Source: an uncultured Opitutia bacterium (GTDB lineage Bacteria > Verrucomicrobiota > Verrucomicrobiia > Opitutales > Opitutaceae). From it: a stretch of DNA of 64,000 nt. Positions 33,732-42,736 of the stretch are shown piece after piece. Location of the stretch: assembly GCA_903896015.1 (NCBI GenBank), contig CAITWF010000072.1:1-64000 (forward strand). The letters run 5' to 3'. The notes under the pieces are model-generated. The model did no database searches, was not told the origin of the DNA, and was given only the letters and a program-made list of their open reading frames with translations. The position numbers and the translations under genes were made by a program. Numbering within the stretch: position 1 is the stretch's first letter; the number at the start of each line of letters is the position of its first letter.

Positions 33732-34979
33732 CTAGGCCGCCGGCGTCGCGTCGAGCAGTGGCTTTAGCTCCGTGCCGCCGCTCCGTCGCTGGCGATAGCG
33801 GATCACGATCACAAACATCACCGCGGTGAGCGCCGCCGATACGAAGAACAGTCCGCGGTGACCGAGCGGTCGCGCGAAAGCTCCGAACGCAAAGTAACCC
33901 AAGAGGGCGCCGAGGTTAGTGGCGTTGGCGTAGATCGCGGTCGCGAGGCCGGCCTGGCCGGGCACGAGTTCCTGAAAAAACACCATGCCCACGTTGGAGA
34001 TTACGGCGAACGACAGGCCGTGCAGGATTTGCATGGGAAACACCTGCCACGGAGCCTGCGCGCACGGCAGCAGTAGAAAATAGCAGATTGTGGCTGCCGC
34101 GCCGAAGCGGATGAGACCGAGTTGGTGGCCGCCCGCCGCGAGCAGACCAAACCACAGCATGAGCGGCACCTCGGCCGCCGGGCCGATGCCGAACGCGATG
34201 CCCACGTCACGTCCCTTGCCGGCCAGATCCCCCGTGAGAAAGAGCGGCAGGTTGAGGAGGTTGATCGTGTGGGCCGCGATGATCAGCAGGATCGCGAGAA
34301 ACATCGCCAATACGTCGCCGCGCGTGACGACGCGCCACACGGATTCGCGCACCGCCGCACGCACGTGCGCCGGCCGCGCCTCGTGCGGCACGAACCAGCA
34401 CACGCCCGCGAAAAATACGCCGAACAATCCCGCCGCGCCGAGAAACAGCCCGCGGAACCCTGTCAGCACCATCACCAACGCCCCGAGCGAGGGCCCGGCC
34501 ACCCAGGCGACGGAAAAACACATCCGGACCACGCTCATCAGGAACGTCGGCGGCACGCCCTCGACGCCGCGTGCCACAAATCGATCGCGCACATGCGCGA
34601 AGAGCTGTGAAAAACAAATTGCCGCGAGCGCCAGCACCGTCGTGCCGATGAGCAGCAGCGCGCGCGGATCGCGCACGAGCGCGTAGCCGGTGTAGCCGAG
34701 CACGCCGCCACCCGCACCGATCAGCAGCACGGTCTTGCGTGCGAGGTGGCTGTCCGACCACCGCGCGAGCGCTGTCGTGACAAACAGCGCGCTGAGCGAC
34801 GTTGCCGTCATGAAAAGCCCGAATTGCGCCGGCGACAGGCCGACTTCCTGAGTGCCCCAGAGCGAAAGGAACGGCGAGACAAATGAAAACCCGAGCCCGA
34901 GCGCGATCGTCGACGCCAGCAACCCGGGGTAGTCAGGCTGGGCAAGGATGCGTTTGGCGCGTGGCAGAATGTCCGGCAT
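33732..34979 (-). CDS. MFS transporter, sugar-efflux (SetA-like) type
   Basis: This 415-residue permease (ATG 34979) has 12 predicted helices. The opening region (LGFSFVSPFLSLWGTQEVGLSPAQFGLFMTA, then ARWSDSHLARK) resembles the SET sugar-efflux family, where Set proteins export small sugars and derivatives. The second half includes NVGMVFFQELVPGQAGLATAIYANATNLG. Substrate is inferred only from family resemblance. It is on the same strand as the ParB-like pseudogene, 64 bases downstream of it, and converges with bshA. Confidence 0.83.
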   Translation of the reverse strand: MPDILPRAKRILAQPDYPGLLASTIALGLGFSFVSPFLSLWGTQEVGLSPAQFGLFMTATSLSALFVTTALARWSDSHLARKTVLLIGAGGGVLGYTGYALVRDPRALLLIGTTVLALAAICFSQLFAHVRDRFVARGVEGVPPTFLMSVVRMCFSVAWVAGPSLGALVMVLTGFRGLFLGAAGLFGVFFAGVCWFVPHEARPAHVRAAVRESVWRVVTRGDVLAMFLAILLIIAAHTINLLNLPLFLTGDLAGKGRDVGIAFGIGPAAEVPLMLWFGLLAAGGHQLGLIRFGAAATICYFLLLPCAQAPWQVFPMQILHGLSFAVISNVGMVFFQELVPGQAGLATAIYANATNLGALLGYFAFGAFARPLGHRGLFFVSAALTAVMFVIVIRYRQRRSGGTELKPLLDATPAA

Positions 34980-35043
34980 GAAACGATCATCCCAGCACGC
35001 GCCGGGCCTGAAACCCAACCTCAATCTGCGATCGGCGCCCGGC

Positions 35044-36014
35044 CTACTCGTCGTCCGCAGCGCCGCCGCCCGACGCGGTGATGTCTTCCTGTTTGATCTT
35101 ATCGACGTTGAACCGCTCCACCTTGCTGCGGATCGTCTTGATCAACTCTTCAAGTGGCGGTGGCGCGCTCATGAAGCGCAGCGGATTCGATCGACCGACC
35201 ACGAACGCTTTCAGATACGGACTCACAAAACCCTTCGCCTTTAACTTCACGACGACCTCGCCGACCTTCGCGTCGAGATCGAGCAGCATCTCGGCGTGGC
35301 GCTCGTGGTCCTTCAGGGCTTTCGTGAGCGACGCGTCGCTGAATGTGCTCAGGCGCCGCACGAAAGGGTTGTAGACGCCGCCGCTGAACCGCGGGGCCTT
35401 CTCGTAGCAGAGGCCCAGCGTGATGAACGCCGCCTCCTCGAAATAGTAGCCGAATTCTTTCTCCGGTTTTTCCGCGCGATCCTCGATCAGGTTGCGGAAA
35501 ATCCGGATCACCTCGAGCGACTTGTCCTTCAGGTTGTGCGCCTTCTCGGTGTTGAGCGCGAGAATCTGCCATGCCACCTCACGCTTTGGCACGACGAGCG
35601 CAGTGATCGCCTTCGCGCCGAGTCGCCGCATCGCCGCGAGGCGGTGCCCGCCGTTGGGCGTCCAGAATCCACCCTTCGGCGCCGTGATCGCGATGATCGG
35701 ATCGAGAAAATGCCCGTGCGATCGATCACGTCGGCGAGTCGCTTGTGATGTGAATCCGACACGTCGCGCTGAAACGGCGTCGGCTCCACCTGATCGATCG
35801 GCAGCACCGCGAGCAGCAACGGCTGTGCGCCGATCGGATCGAGATACTGTCCCGTCACCACACCGCCGGCCTGCTCAATCGCGGCTTTCGTCGCGAGCGC
35901 ATCGCCGGAAAGTTCGCGCAACACGCTGTCCCTCGCCGCCGCGCCGCGCGTTCCGGCCTTGGCTTTCCGCGGACGCTTTCTCGGAGGGAGGCGTTTGAGG
36001 GTGGGCTTGGGCAT
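35044..36014 (-). pseudogene. ParB-like N-terminal-domain protein, split by a frameshift
   Basis: Two frames together encode one ~323-residue protein. The upstream part (from ATG 36014) reads a basic N-terminus, then AVLPIDQVEPTPFQRDVSDSHHKRLADVIDRTGIF. The downstream part continues from 35703 as DPIIAITAPKGGFWTPNGGHRLAAMRRLGA, the next stretch of a ParB/sulfiredoxin-like domain. A single missing base at about 35704-35706 (TTC-TC-GAT where F-L-D is expected) breaks the gene. The C-terminal ~180 residues (ALNTEKAHNLKDKSLEVIRIF, FEEAAFITLGLCYE, SPYLKAFVVGRSNPLRF) are conserved in a stand-alone ParB-like family. It could be a true pseudogene or a sequencing error. An accessory DNA-binding role is inferred. 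Confidence 0.8.
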
Positions 36015-36042
36015 GGGAGAAATGAGGACGGGTGAAGGGAGG

Positions 36043-36600
36043 TTAGCGCGAAATCACCTTATGCCAGAGCGTCACGAGACCTTGGCGTTCCAGCCAAGGT
36101 TGCATCATGGTTTCATCCAAAACAGTGACCTCGCGGATCGCGGTGATGTCAGTCACGTGTTCGGTTGAGCGGTCTTCGCGATAGAACTCCAACTTCAGAA
36201 GCACCACATATTCGGGTGGTGCGAGTGCGATCGCCAACGCCTCGGTCCAGCGGTGACTTCGCCGGAGCGGCAGGGCCCAGGCGTGCAGCGGGTCCTTGCC
36301 TGCTAGGTAGATGTCCGCTTTGTAGCCTGACTCGAAGTGAATTCGTTTGAAGTGTCCGCGCTGGGAGCGTGCCTGTTCGGTCCGAATGAACGACTCGGGT
36401 GGCACGTAGAACTCGGATTCGGGAAACGCGAGGAGCAAGGAGGCGCGCCCGGCGTCGTCGAGACTCAGCACGACATCCAAGTCGTTCGTGACCCGCGGTT
36501 GGCCGTAGAAAATCGCCGCCGTCGCGCCGGTGACCATGTAGGGCGCCGCCGTCGCCTCCAGTCGCCGCACGAACAAACTCAACTCATCCGGTTCGGGCAT
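36043..36600 (-). CDS. Nucleotidyltransferase-like protein (AbiEii/DUF6036 type)
   Basis: This 185-residue protein contains the nucleotidyltransferase-fold pattern YMVTGATAAIFYGQPRVTNDLDVVL (about 20-45), where the G-x-x-A-x-x-x-YG-x-PRxTxDxD signature typifies AbiEii-related or DUF6036 proteins. A later acidic residue is in GYKADIY. Members often act as toxins or as partners in two-gene modules. Its start lies inside the end of a 51-residue ORF (17-base overlap) and the ParB-like gene begins 28 bases after its stop, so the three look like one operon. Toxicity is only inferred. Confidence 0.75.
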   Translation of the reverse strand: MPEPDELSLFVRRLEATAAPYMVTGATAAIFYGQPRVTNDLDVVLSLDDAGRASLLLAFPESEFYVPPESFIRTEQARSQRGHFKRIHFESGYKADIYLAGKDPLHAWALPLRRSHRWTEALAIALAPPEYVVLLKLEFYREDRSTEHVTDITAIREVTVLDETMMQPWLERQGLVTLWHKVISR

Positions 36601-36739
36601 ACAAAATTCGATCGGCGACTGCGCGTTTTATCCGTGTCTCAGCCCATTCGGGATGGCGGTGGCGGAAACCGGCGGCTAGCAATTCGCGGGAGGCGCGATT
36701 CAACTTAAGCGCGCGCTGCATCCTCTCGGTCGGCGTCAT
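36584..36739 (-). CDS. 51-residue antitoxin-like small protein, possibly truncated
   Basis: The short ORF begins at ATG 36739 and reads MTPTERMQRALKLNRASREL followed by LAAGFRHRHPEWAET and a basic helix. The pattern MTPxER...AGxRxRHPxW is familiar from small partners encoded just before nucleotidyltransferase-like genes. In the same frame upstream, ATG 36808 opens MSVIAEPEHVIAAYQR, which stops at a TAG (36758-36760) seven codons before ATG 36739. The family usually has an N-terminal helix there, so the gene may be a larger one cut by a nonsense mutation. It overlaps the nucleotidyltransferase gene by 17 bases. Confidence 0.55.
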   Translation of the reverse strand: MTPTERMQRALKLNRASRELLAAGFRHRHPEWAETRIKRAVADRILYARTG

Positions 36740-36873
36740 ACCCTGAATAATCGCGATCTAGCGCTGGTACGCGGCGATCACGTGCTCGGGTTCGGCGATG
36801 ACGGACATGGGGACAGGGTAAGACCGGCGGAATGTTCGGCAACGCCGAGGTGGGACCGAAATTGCGATTGAGG

Positions 36874-38157
36874 TTACGGCGTTACCGTCACTTGCGCGTT
36901 GCTCGTTGAGAGTTTGTTTATGCCGTCGGGCGTTGTGATCGTGCAGTGATCGAAGCGGATGTTTTCGCCGTTGTAGATGCCGAAGGGGAGGTCGGCGGTG
37001 ATGGCGACGTTTTGGAAAAGGATGTTTTCGGCGGGGGCTTCGGGCAGGCCCCAGAGCAAACCGGCACGGTGCTTCGGTGACGCCGTCGCGGTGATGTTGC
37101 GGAAAGTGATGTTTTTGAAAACGGGTGTGAGTTTGCCAAGCGGGGCGGCGGGGTAGCGCGCGGCGATCTCGGGCGTGAGTTTGTGGAGGTCGCGAAACTC
37201 GCGCTCCTTCGCCATGTAAGTCCCATAGATCAAAATCGGGAAATTCACATCGGTCATTTTGAGATCTTCGTAGACGAGGTTTTCGATCACGCCGCCGCGA
37301 TCGCGGTCGGATTTGATGCGGATGCCGCAGTCGGTGCCGGTGAAGGTGCAGTTGCGCACGGTGATATTCGAGACACCATTTCGAGCGTAGCTTCCGATGG
37401 AGACGCCGTGTCCGTTGCCGTAAGTGTTGTGCTGGATGAGCACATCGTGGGTGTCGCCGCCGCAGGTGTAGTTGTCGTCGCCGACGGAGATGTCGCAGTG
37501 CTCGACGAGAATGGTGCGACCGGAGACGTCGCACGCATCGGTGTTGTGGCTGGGAACCGGCGCGGTGGAGGCGGGGGCGCGGATGGTCACGCCGCGCACG
37601 GTGACGTGTGACATGCCGCTGAAGGCGATATGAAACATCGGCGAGTTTTTCAGCGTGACGCCCTCGACGAGCACGCGCTCGCACTTGTTGAGCTTGAACA
37701 TGCGCGGGCGTTTTGCGCCGCCGGTCTTGGCGAACGGCCACCACGGCTCACCCTGGCCGTCAATCGTGCCGGCACCCGTTAGAGCAACGTCGTGAAGATC
37801 GGCGCCGCTGAGGAAATCTTCTCCGCGCGAGGTGCCGCCGGGATAACGATCGAGCGGAAGCATCTTCAGCGTGGCGCCGCTCGCGAGGTGGAGATTGAGA
37901 CTGCTGGAGAGCATGAGCGGGCCGCTCAGGTAAACACCGGCGGGGATTTCGATCGTGCCGCCGCCGGCTTTGCTGGCCGTGTTGATCGCGGCCTGGAGCG
38001 CGGCGGTGTCGTCGGTCGTGCCGTCGCCCTTCGCGCCGGAGGTGCGGACGTTGAACGTCTTTTCGGGAATTCTCGGGAGGTCGGGTTTGACGTCCGCGGC
38101 GACGAGTGCGGAGGCCGTGAGCAGGGCGCTGGCGAGGAAAAATTTGGGGAATTTCAT
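36874..38157 (-). CDS. Secreted GH28 polygalacturonase-family enzyme
   Basis: This 427-residue exported enzyme (ATG 38157, signal MKFPKFFLASALLTASALVAA) has the right-handed beta-helix of glycoside hydrolase family 28. The entry segment is VRTSGAKGDGTTDDTAALQAAI. The catalytic region reads NTDACDV, then GDDNYTCGG, then GNGHGVSIGSY and GIRIKSDRD, matching NTDG, GDD, GHG and RIK of GH28 with three aspartates retained. It should hydrolyse galacturonan or rhamnogalacturonan linkages in pectin. Minus-strand; divergent from the ADOP permease across about 120 bases. Confidence 0.88.
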   Translation of the reverse strand: MKFPKFFLASALLTASALVAADVKPDLPRIPEKTFNVRTSGAKGDGTTDDTAALQAAINTASKAGGGTIEIPAGVYLSGPLMLSSSLNLHLASGATLKMLPLDRYPGGTSRGEDFLSGADLHDVALTGAGTIDGQGEPWWPFAKTGGAKRPRMFKLNKCERVLVEGVTLKNSPMFHIAFSGMSHVTVRGVTIRAPASTAPVPSHNTDACDVSGRTILVEHCDISVGDDNYTCGGDTHDVLIQHNTYGNGHGVSIGSYARNGVSNITVRNCTFTGTDCGIRIKSDRDRGGVIENLVYEDLKMTDVNFPILIYGTYMAKEREFRDLHKLTPEIAARYPAAPLGKLTPVFKNITFRNITATASPKHRAGLLWGLPEAPAENILFQNVAITADLPFGIYNGENIRFDHCTITTPDGINKLSTSNAQVTVTP

Positions 38158-38296
38158 GCGCGGAAAGCTGAGGCGCGACGGGAACGTGCGCGAACCTTTC
38201 CGGTGCTCATCGTCGAGCGCGCCATATAGGTTGTCGGGGCTGGCCGCGCTCCTCATTGCGCTCGCCACCCGCCGACGAATGCCCCATCCCGCTCGC

Positions 38297-40729
38297 ATGC
38301 TCAGTCTGCGTTACGCCCTGCGCAGCCTCGCCCGCGCCCCCGGCTTCAGCCTTTCGGTCTTCGGTTCACTCGCGGTGTGTCTCGGTCCCAACGCCGCGAT
38401 CCTGTCCGTGCTCTACGCGCTTGTGTTGAAATCGCTGCCGTTTCCCGCGCCCGCGCAACTGGTCGCAATCGTCAATGTCGGCGAAAAAAGCGGCGGGCAG
38501 CTCCTGCCCTCGAGCACGCCGCAGTTCGTCGATTTCCGCGCACACGCGGATCGGTTTGAAGAGCTGGCGGGCGTCCGCACCGACACCTTTACCATCGAAA
38601 GCGACGACGCACCGTTGCGATTGCCGGGCGCCGCGATCTGCGGAAATTTTTTCCGCGTGCTGGATGTCCGTCCGATCCTCGGCCGGTTTTTCACCAGCGA
38701 AGAGGAGGTCGCCGGCAGCGATCACGTGCTCGTGCTCACCCAGAGCTTTTGGGAGCGCCAGTTCAACACCGACCCGGCCGTCCTCGGCCGCCGGCTCCGC
38801 ATCGCGGGTCAACTTTACACGGTCGTGGGCGTTGCACCGCGCAGCGTCGAAAGCCTCAATCCTGCGACCGCACTCTTTCTGCCCTATGTGCCGGCCGCGT
38901 CGAAATTCGATCCGCAGGCACGCTACCGTGGCGATCTCGCGCTCTACGGGCGGCTTACGCCCGGCACCACGCCCGCGGCGGCGCGGGATCAACTTGCTGC
39001 GCTGGAAAACGCATTCGAGAAAAACACCGCCACGCCGGCGATGCGCGTGTTCATGGCCAATGCCGGTTTCCGCGTCGCCGTCGCGCCGCTGCGGCCGGGC
39101 AACATCATTGCCGAGAAAGATTCGCTCTGGCTGCTGCAGGGCGGCGCGCTGCTCGTGCTGCTGATAGGCGGGGTGAACGTCGGGAATCTTTTCCTCGCGC
39201 GGCTCAATGCGAAGCGGCCCGAGCTCGCGATCCGCGTCGCGCTCGGAGCGGGGCGCGCCGCGCTGCTGCGGCAGTTGCTCGTGGAAAGTTTTCTGCTGAC
39301 CGGCGCCGCGACCGTTGCCGGCCTCGTGTTCGCAGTCGCGGCGCTGGGGGTCTTCAACCGTTATCTGCCCTTGCTGCTGCCAGCGGCGCCACCCGTGACG
39401 CTCGATCCCGTGATCGCGGGCGTGATGGTGGCGGTGGCGTTCGCGCTCGCTTTGCTGCTTGGTTTCTTTCCGCTCCACCTGCTGTGGCGCGGCGGCCTGC
39501 GCGTCGATGAATCGCGCGCCGCGTCGTCGGGCGGACGGTCCCGGGCCGTGAGCAGCGCACTGGTCACCGCGCAGGTAGCGATCGCGGTCGTGTTGCTCGT
39601 CGGTGCGGGCTTATTACTGCGCAGCTTCGCGAAAGTCATGGCGGTTAATCCAGGCTTTGACGCGGCGCATGTCGTGCAGGCGCGCCTCACGCTGCCGGCG
39701 CGCTACGCGCGCGCCGCCGACAACGTCGGCATGCAGCATCGCATCGTGGAGGCCTTTCAAACGGTCCCTGGCGTCGAGCACGTGGCCGAATCGCTCGACT
39801 CGCTCATCGTTTCGAACCTCCGCCCAGTGCCGTTCTCGTTGCGCGGTGCGCCCAACACCGATGCGGAAAGCCAGCCACTGATCCACATCAACGCCGTGTC
39901 GCCCGATTTCTTCGCGACGATGGGCATGCGCGTGCTGGCCGGCCGCGGTTTCACCGACGCCGAGGATTTTGCGAAGAATCCCGTGGCGATCGTTGATGAG
40001 ACCTTCGCGCAAAAATATTTTCCCGGACGAATCGTCGAAGGACAGGAGATTTATCTGAGCCGCGGATTTCCCCTCGGGGTTGACGCGTGGCCGCGAATTG
40101 TCGGCGTCGTCAACCGCGCCAATCTCACCGGCCTCGACAGTCACGACGACCTGCCAATCGTGTATGTGCCACTGGTCGGCTTTCGCACCAGTAGCTTTGA
40201 GGTGCTCGTGCGCTCCACGCGGCCGACGGCCGATCTTCTGCGCGATCTGCGGGTGACGCTCGCCGTCCTTGATCCGGCGACGCCGCTCTACGGCGCGGGC
40301 TCGCTGGAGGCGCGTTTCAACGAACTGCTCGCCGCGCGGCGGGGACTCACCCTGCTGATTGCGGCGTTTGCCGGACTCGCGCTGCTGCTCGCCGCGATCG
40401 GGCTCTATGGCGTGCTCGCCTACGATGTATCGCAACGCACGCGCGAAATCGGCATCCGCGGCGCGATCGGTGCGTCGCCACGGCAGATTGTCGTTCTCAT
40501 CCTGTGCCAGGGTCTCGGCAGGACCGTGTTTGGCCTTGTCGCTGGATTGATCGGCGCGGTCTGGCTGACACGTTACCTGAACGCGCTCCTCTTCGGCCTC
40601 GGCTCCGTCGACGCGATTTCCTACGTGGCAGTGTGCGCGTTGCTCACTGGCGTGGCCTTGCTCGCGTGCTGGCTCCCGGCGCGACGCGCGGCGAAAATCG
40701 ATCCGATCGTCGCGCTGCGCTCGGAGTGA
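38297..40729 (+). CDS. ADOP-type ABC permease (FtsX/MacB-like)
   Basis: This 810-residue membrane protein starts MLSLRYALRSLARAPGFSLS, the signature opening of acidobacterial duplicated orphan permeases (ATG 38279 is an alternative start, adding six residues). It has an N-terminal helix, a MacB-type periplasmic domain (about 60-280), three further helices (about 285-410), a linker, and a second periplasmic domain and FtsX half (to 810; LARDV-type motif AYDVSQRTREIGIRGAIGAS). No ATPase gene is adjacent, as is typical of the orphan family. The function is unknown; these proteins are thought to couple to a general ATPase or act in export. Confidence 0.86.
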   Translation: MLSLRYALRSLARAPGFSLSVFGSLAVCLGPNAAILSVLYALVLKSLPFPAPAQLVAIVNVGEKSGGQLLPSSTPQFVDFRAHADRFEELAGVRTDTFTIESDDAPLRLPGAAICGNFFRVLDVRPILGRFFTSEEEVAGSDHVLVLTQSFWERQFNTDPAVLGRRLRIAGQLYTVVGVAPRSVESLNPATALFLPYVPAASKFDPQARYRGDLALYGRLTPGTTPAAARDQLAALENAFEKNTATPAMRVFMANAGFRVAVAPLRPGNIIAEKDSLWLLQGGALLVLLIGGVNVGNLFLARLNAKRPELAIRVALGAGRAALLRQLLVESFLLTGAATVAGLVFAVAALGVFNRYLPLLLPAAPPVTLDPVIAGVMVAVAFALALLLGFFPLHLLWRGGLRVDESRAASSGGRSRAVSSALVTAQVAIAVVLLVGAGLLLRSFAKVMAVNPGFDAAHVVQARLTLPARYARAADNVGMQHRIVEAFQTVPGVEHVAESLDSLIVSNLRPVPFSLRGAPNTDAESQPLIHINAVSPDFFATMGMRVLAGRGFTDAEDFAKNPVAIVDETFAQKYFPGRIVEGQEIYLSRGFPLGVDAWPRIVGVVNRANLTGLDSHDDLPIVYVPLVGFRTSSFEVLVRSTRPTADLLRDLRVTLAVLDPATPLYGAGSLEARFNELLAARRGLTLLIAAFAGLALLLAAIGLYGVLAYDVSQRTREIGIRGAIGASPRQIVVLILCQGLGRTVFGLVAGLIGAVWLTRYLNALLFGLGSVDAISYVAVCALLTGVALLACWLPARRAAKIDPIVALRSE

Positions 40730-40759
40730 AATGCGCCGGCGTTTTTTCGCGGTTGAGGC

Positions 40760-40778
40760 AGAGCCCAGGCTGGGCTCT
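40760..40778. repeat. 19-bp hyphenated palindrome between ADOP permease and amidase
   Basis: AGAGCCCAG and CTGGGCTCT are perfect 9-base arms around a single G. They sit 31 bases after the permease stop and 19 before the amidase start. As RNA it folds into a 7-bp stem with a 5-base loop and a short TTG tail, so it may be a weak terminator or a processing or regulator site. Confidence 0.5.
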
Positions 40779-40796
40779 TGTCTACCTGCCGTGAAG

Positions 40797-41813
40797 ATGA
40801 ACCGCCTGCCTCAATTTTCACCCGCCGTGCTCTTGCTGGCCGCGCTCGCGTTCACCGGCTGCCACACGGCGCGACCGCGGACGTTTGTGCCGCGCAAGGG
40901 CGACGAGATCGTGGTCGCGGGACAGTTGTTTCACACCGGTACGCGCGTGGTCACGTGGATGGATCCGGGCGGCTACGACGCGTATCGCACCGAGCGGCGC
41001 TTCAGTCCGATCGACGAGAGCAGTTGGGAGAAGACGAAGGATGTCGCCAAAGACGTGAAGTCGCCCGCGCGCTATGGGCTGCGCCGCGACCCGCTCACGC
41101 CCAACGAGACGGAGCGCGTGCGCGGCGGCGGCTGGGATTTGCCGACACTCCAACACGTGATCGATCAATTCGTGATTCACTACGATGCGTCGGGCATTTC
41201 CAAAAATTGCTTCAAGACACTGCAGGATTTCCGCGGACTGAGCGTGCATTTCATGTTGGATCTGGATGGGACCATTTACCAGACGCTCGACGTGAAGGAA
41301 CGGGCGTTTCACGCGACCACGTCTAATACGCGATCGATCGGCATCGAGATCGCGCATGTCGGCGCGTTTGCGCCGGGCAACCACCGGCTGGTTGAGGAGT
41401 GGTATCAACACGACGCCCGCGGTCAGACCTTCGTGAGAATTCCCGAGCGCTTTGGCGATGCGATGATTCATACGCCGAATTTCGTGGCGCGGCCAGCGCG
41501 GCCCGAGCCGGTGCATGGCGCGATTCAGGGCAGCGAGCTCGCGCAATATGATTTCACGCCCGAGCAATACGCCGCTCTGATCAAGCTCACGGCCGCACTC
41601 TGCAAAGCGTTTCCGGCGATTACGTGCGACTATCCGCGCGGACCGGATGGAAAACTTGTCCGCCAAAAGCTGTCCGACGAGGAACTAAAAAACTACCACG
41701 GCGTGCTGGGCCACTTCCACGTGCAGACAAACAAAATTGATCCGGGTCCGGCGTTTGACTGGGACAAAGTGATCGGCGGCGCGCGACGGGAACTCGGTTT
41801 GCCCGCGCGCTGA
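40797..41813 (+). CDS. N-acetylmuramoyl-L-alanine amidase (Amidase_2) lipoprotein
   Basis: This 338-residue protein (ATG 40797) has a lipoprotein leader with lipobox FTGC (MNRLPQFSPAVLLLAALAFTGC). The C-terminal ~190 residues form an Amidase_2 (type 2 amidase/PGRP) zinc domain: FVIHYDASG and HATTSNTRSIGIEIAH provide metal and catalytic residues. It would cut the amide between N-acetylmuramate and the peptide of peptidoglycan, likely in recycling or cell separation, from a membrane-anchored location. It is preceded by the palindrome at 40760 and is not obviously coupled to the permease. Confidence 0.86.
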   Translation: MNRLPQFSPAVLLLAALAFTGCHTARPRTFVPRKGDEIVVAGQLFHTGTRVVTWMDPGGYDAYRTERRFSPIDESSWEKTKDVAKDVKSPARYGLRRDPLTPNETERVRGGGWDLPTLQHVIDQFVIHYDASGISKNCFKTLQDFRGLSVHFMLDLDGTIYQTLDVKERAFHATTSNTRSIGIEIAHVGAFAPGNHRLVEEWYQHDARGQTFVRIPERFGDAMIHTPNFVARPARPEPVHGAIQGSELAQYDFTPEQYAALIKLTAALCKAFPAITCDYPRGPDGKLVRQKLSDEELKNYHGVLGHFHVQTNKIDPGPAFDWDKVIGGARRELGLPAR

Positions 41814-41887
41814 TCGTTAGCGGAAGGCGACGCGCGACCTCGACTTCGGTCGTGCGTCGGCGATGCTCGGATCAGTCCCTTTACCTC

Positions 41888-42736
41888 ATGAAAATGCTCG
41901 CCCTCATGTTTTTCACGGCTGCGGCACTGTGCGCCTCGCCGGAGCCGTTCAAGACCAACGCCCCGATCGTGCGGATTTGGCCCGGAGTCGCGCCCGGTTC
42001 CGAGGGGAAGGAGAACATCCCGGAGCGCTGGGTTGAGGGTGGCACGCCGGATATTTTTCACCGTGTAACTGACATCCACAATCCCTCGCTGACGATCTAT
42101 CTGCCGCCGAAGGGCAAGGCCAACGGCGCGGCGGTGGTCATCGCGCCGGGCGGCGCTCATCGCTATCTCGTGGTCGATCTCGAGGGCGAATTCGTCGCAC
42201 AAAAACTCAACGCGATGGGCATCGCGGCCTTTGTGCTGCGCAGCCGGCTCGCGCGGGCGGAGGGATCGACTTACAAGGCCGAGGTCGAGTCGCTCGCCGA
42301 TGTGCTGCAGTCGATCCGCATCGTGCGCGAGCGCGCAAAAGAGTGGGGCGTCGATCCGGCGCGGGTGGGCGTGATGGGTTTTTCGGCGGGTGGTCATCTC
42401 GCGGCACTGGCGGAAAATAATTTCGACGCGGCCACGCGCCCCGCGTTTGCGGTGCTCGGTTATCCCGGTTACGTCGGTGCGAGCACGCCGGTGGGGAAAA
42501 ACGTGCCGCCGACTTTCATCTTCGTAAACGACGATGATCCGCTCGCAACCGGCGCGGGCGAATACTACCTCTCGCTGCGAAAGGCGAAAGTCTCGGTCGA
42601 GTTTCACGTGTTTCGCCGCGGCGGGCATGGTGTCGGCGCCACGGGCCGCAACACGCCGGGGTTCGACGCGCTAAGCGTGGCCAAATGGCCGGAGCTTTTC
42701 GGTGCGTGGCTCGGCGATCTCGGGTTGTTGCGCTGA
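41888..42736 (+). CDS. Secreted alpha/beta hydrolase, acetyl-esterase type
   Basis: This 282-residue protein (ATG 41888, signal MKMLALMFFTAAALCASP) has the BD-FAE-like esterase fold. Motifs are IAPGGAHRYL (oxyanion loop), VGVMGFSAGGHLA (nucleophile Ser) and RRGGHGVG (histidine). Close relatives in this clade are acetyl xylan esterases or carbohydrate esterases. Near-duplicates in function lie at 51651 and 63637. Substrate inferred, not shown. Confidence 0.84.
   Translation: MKMLALMFFTAAALCASPEPFKTNAPIVRIWPGVAPGSEGKENIPERWVEGGTPDIFHRVTDIHNPSLTIYLPPKGKANGAAVVIAPGGAHRYLVVDLEGEFVAQKLNAMGIAAFVLRSRLARAEGSTYKAEVESLADVLQSIRIVRERAKEWGVDPARVGVMGFSAGGHLAALAENNFDAATRPAFAVLGYPGYVGASTPVGKNVPPTFIFVNDDDPLATGAGEYYLSLRKAKVSVEFHVFRRGGHGVGATGRNTPGFDALSVAKWPELFGAWLGDLGLLR

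Noticed and set aside
36758-37744. Minus-strand frame overlapping GH28 (328 codons)
   Set aside because: Same strand but another frame inside the GH28 gene; the product is Arg/His-rich shadow sequence. Only its last codons (MSVIAEPEHVIAAYQR) matter, as the possible start of the antitoxin-like ORF.
37955-38278. N-terminal extension of the ADOP permease
   Set aside because: Antisense to the GH28 signal region; family members start at MLSLRYALRSLARAPG.
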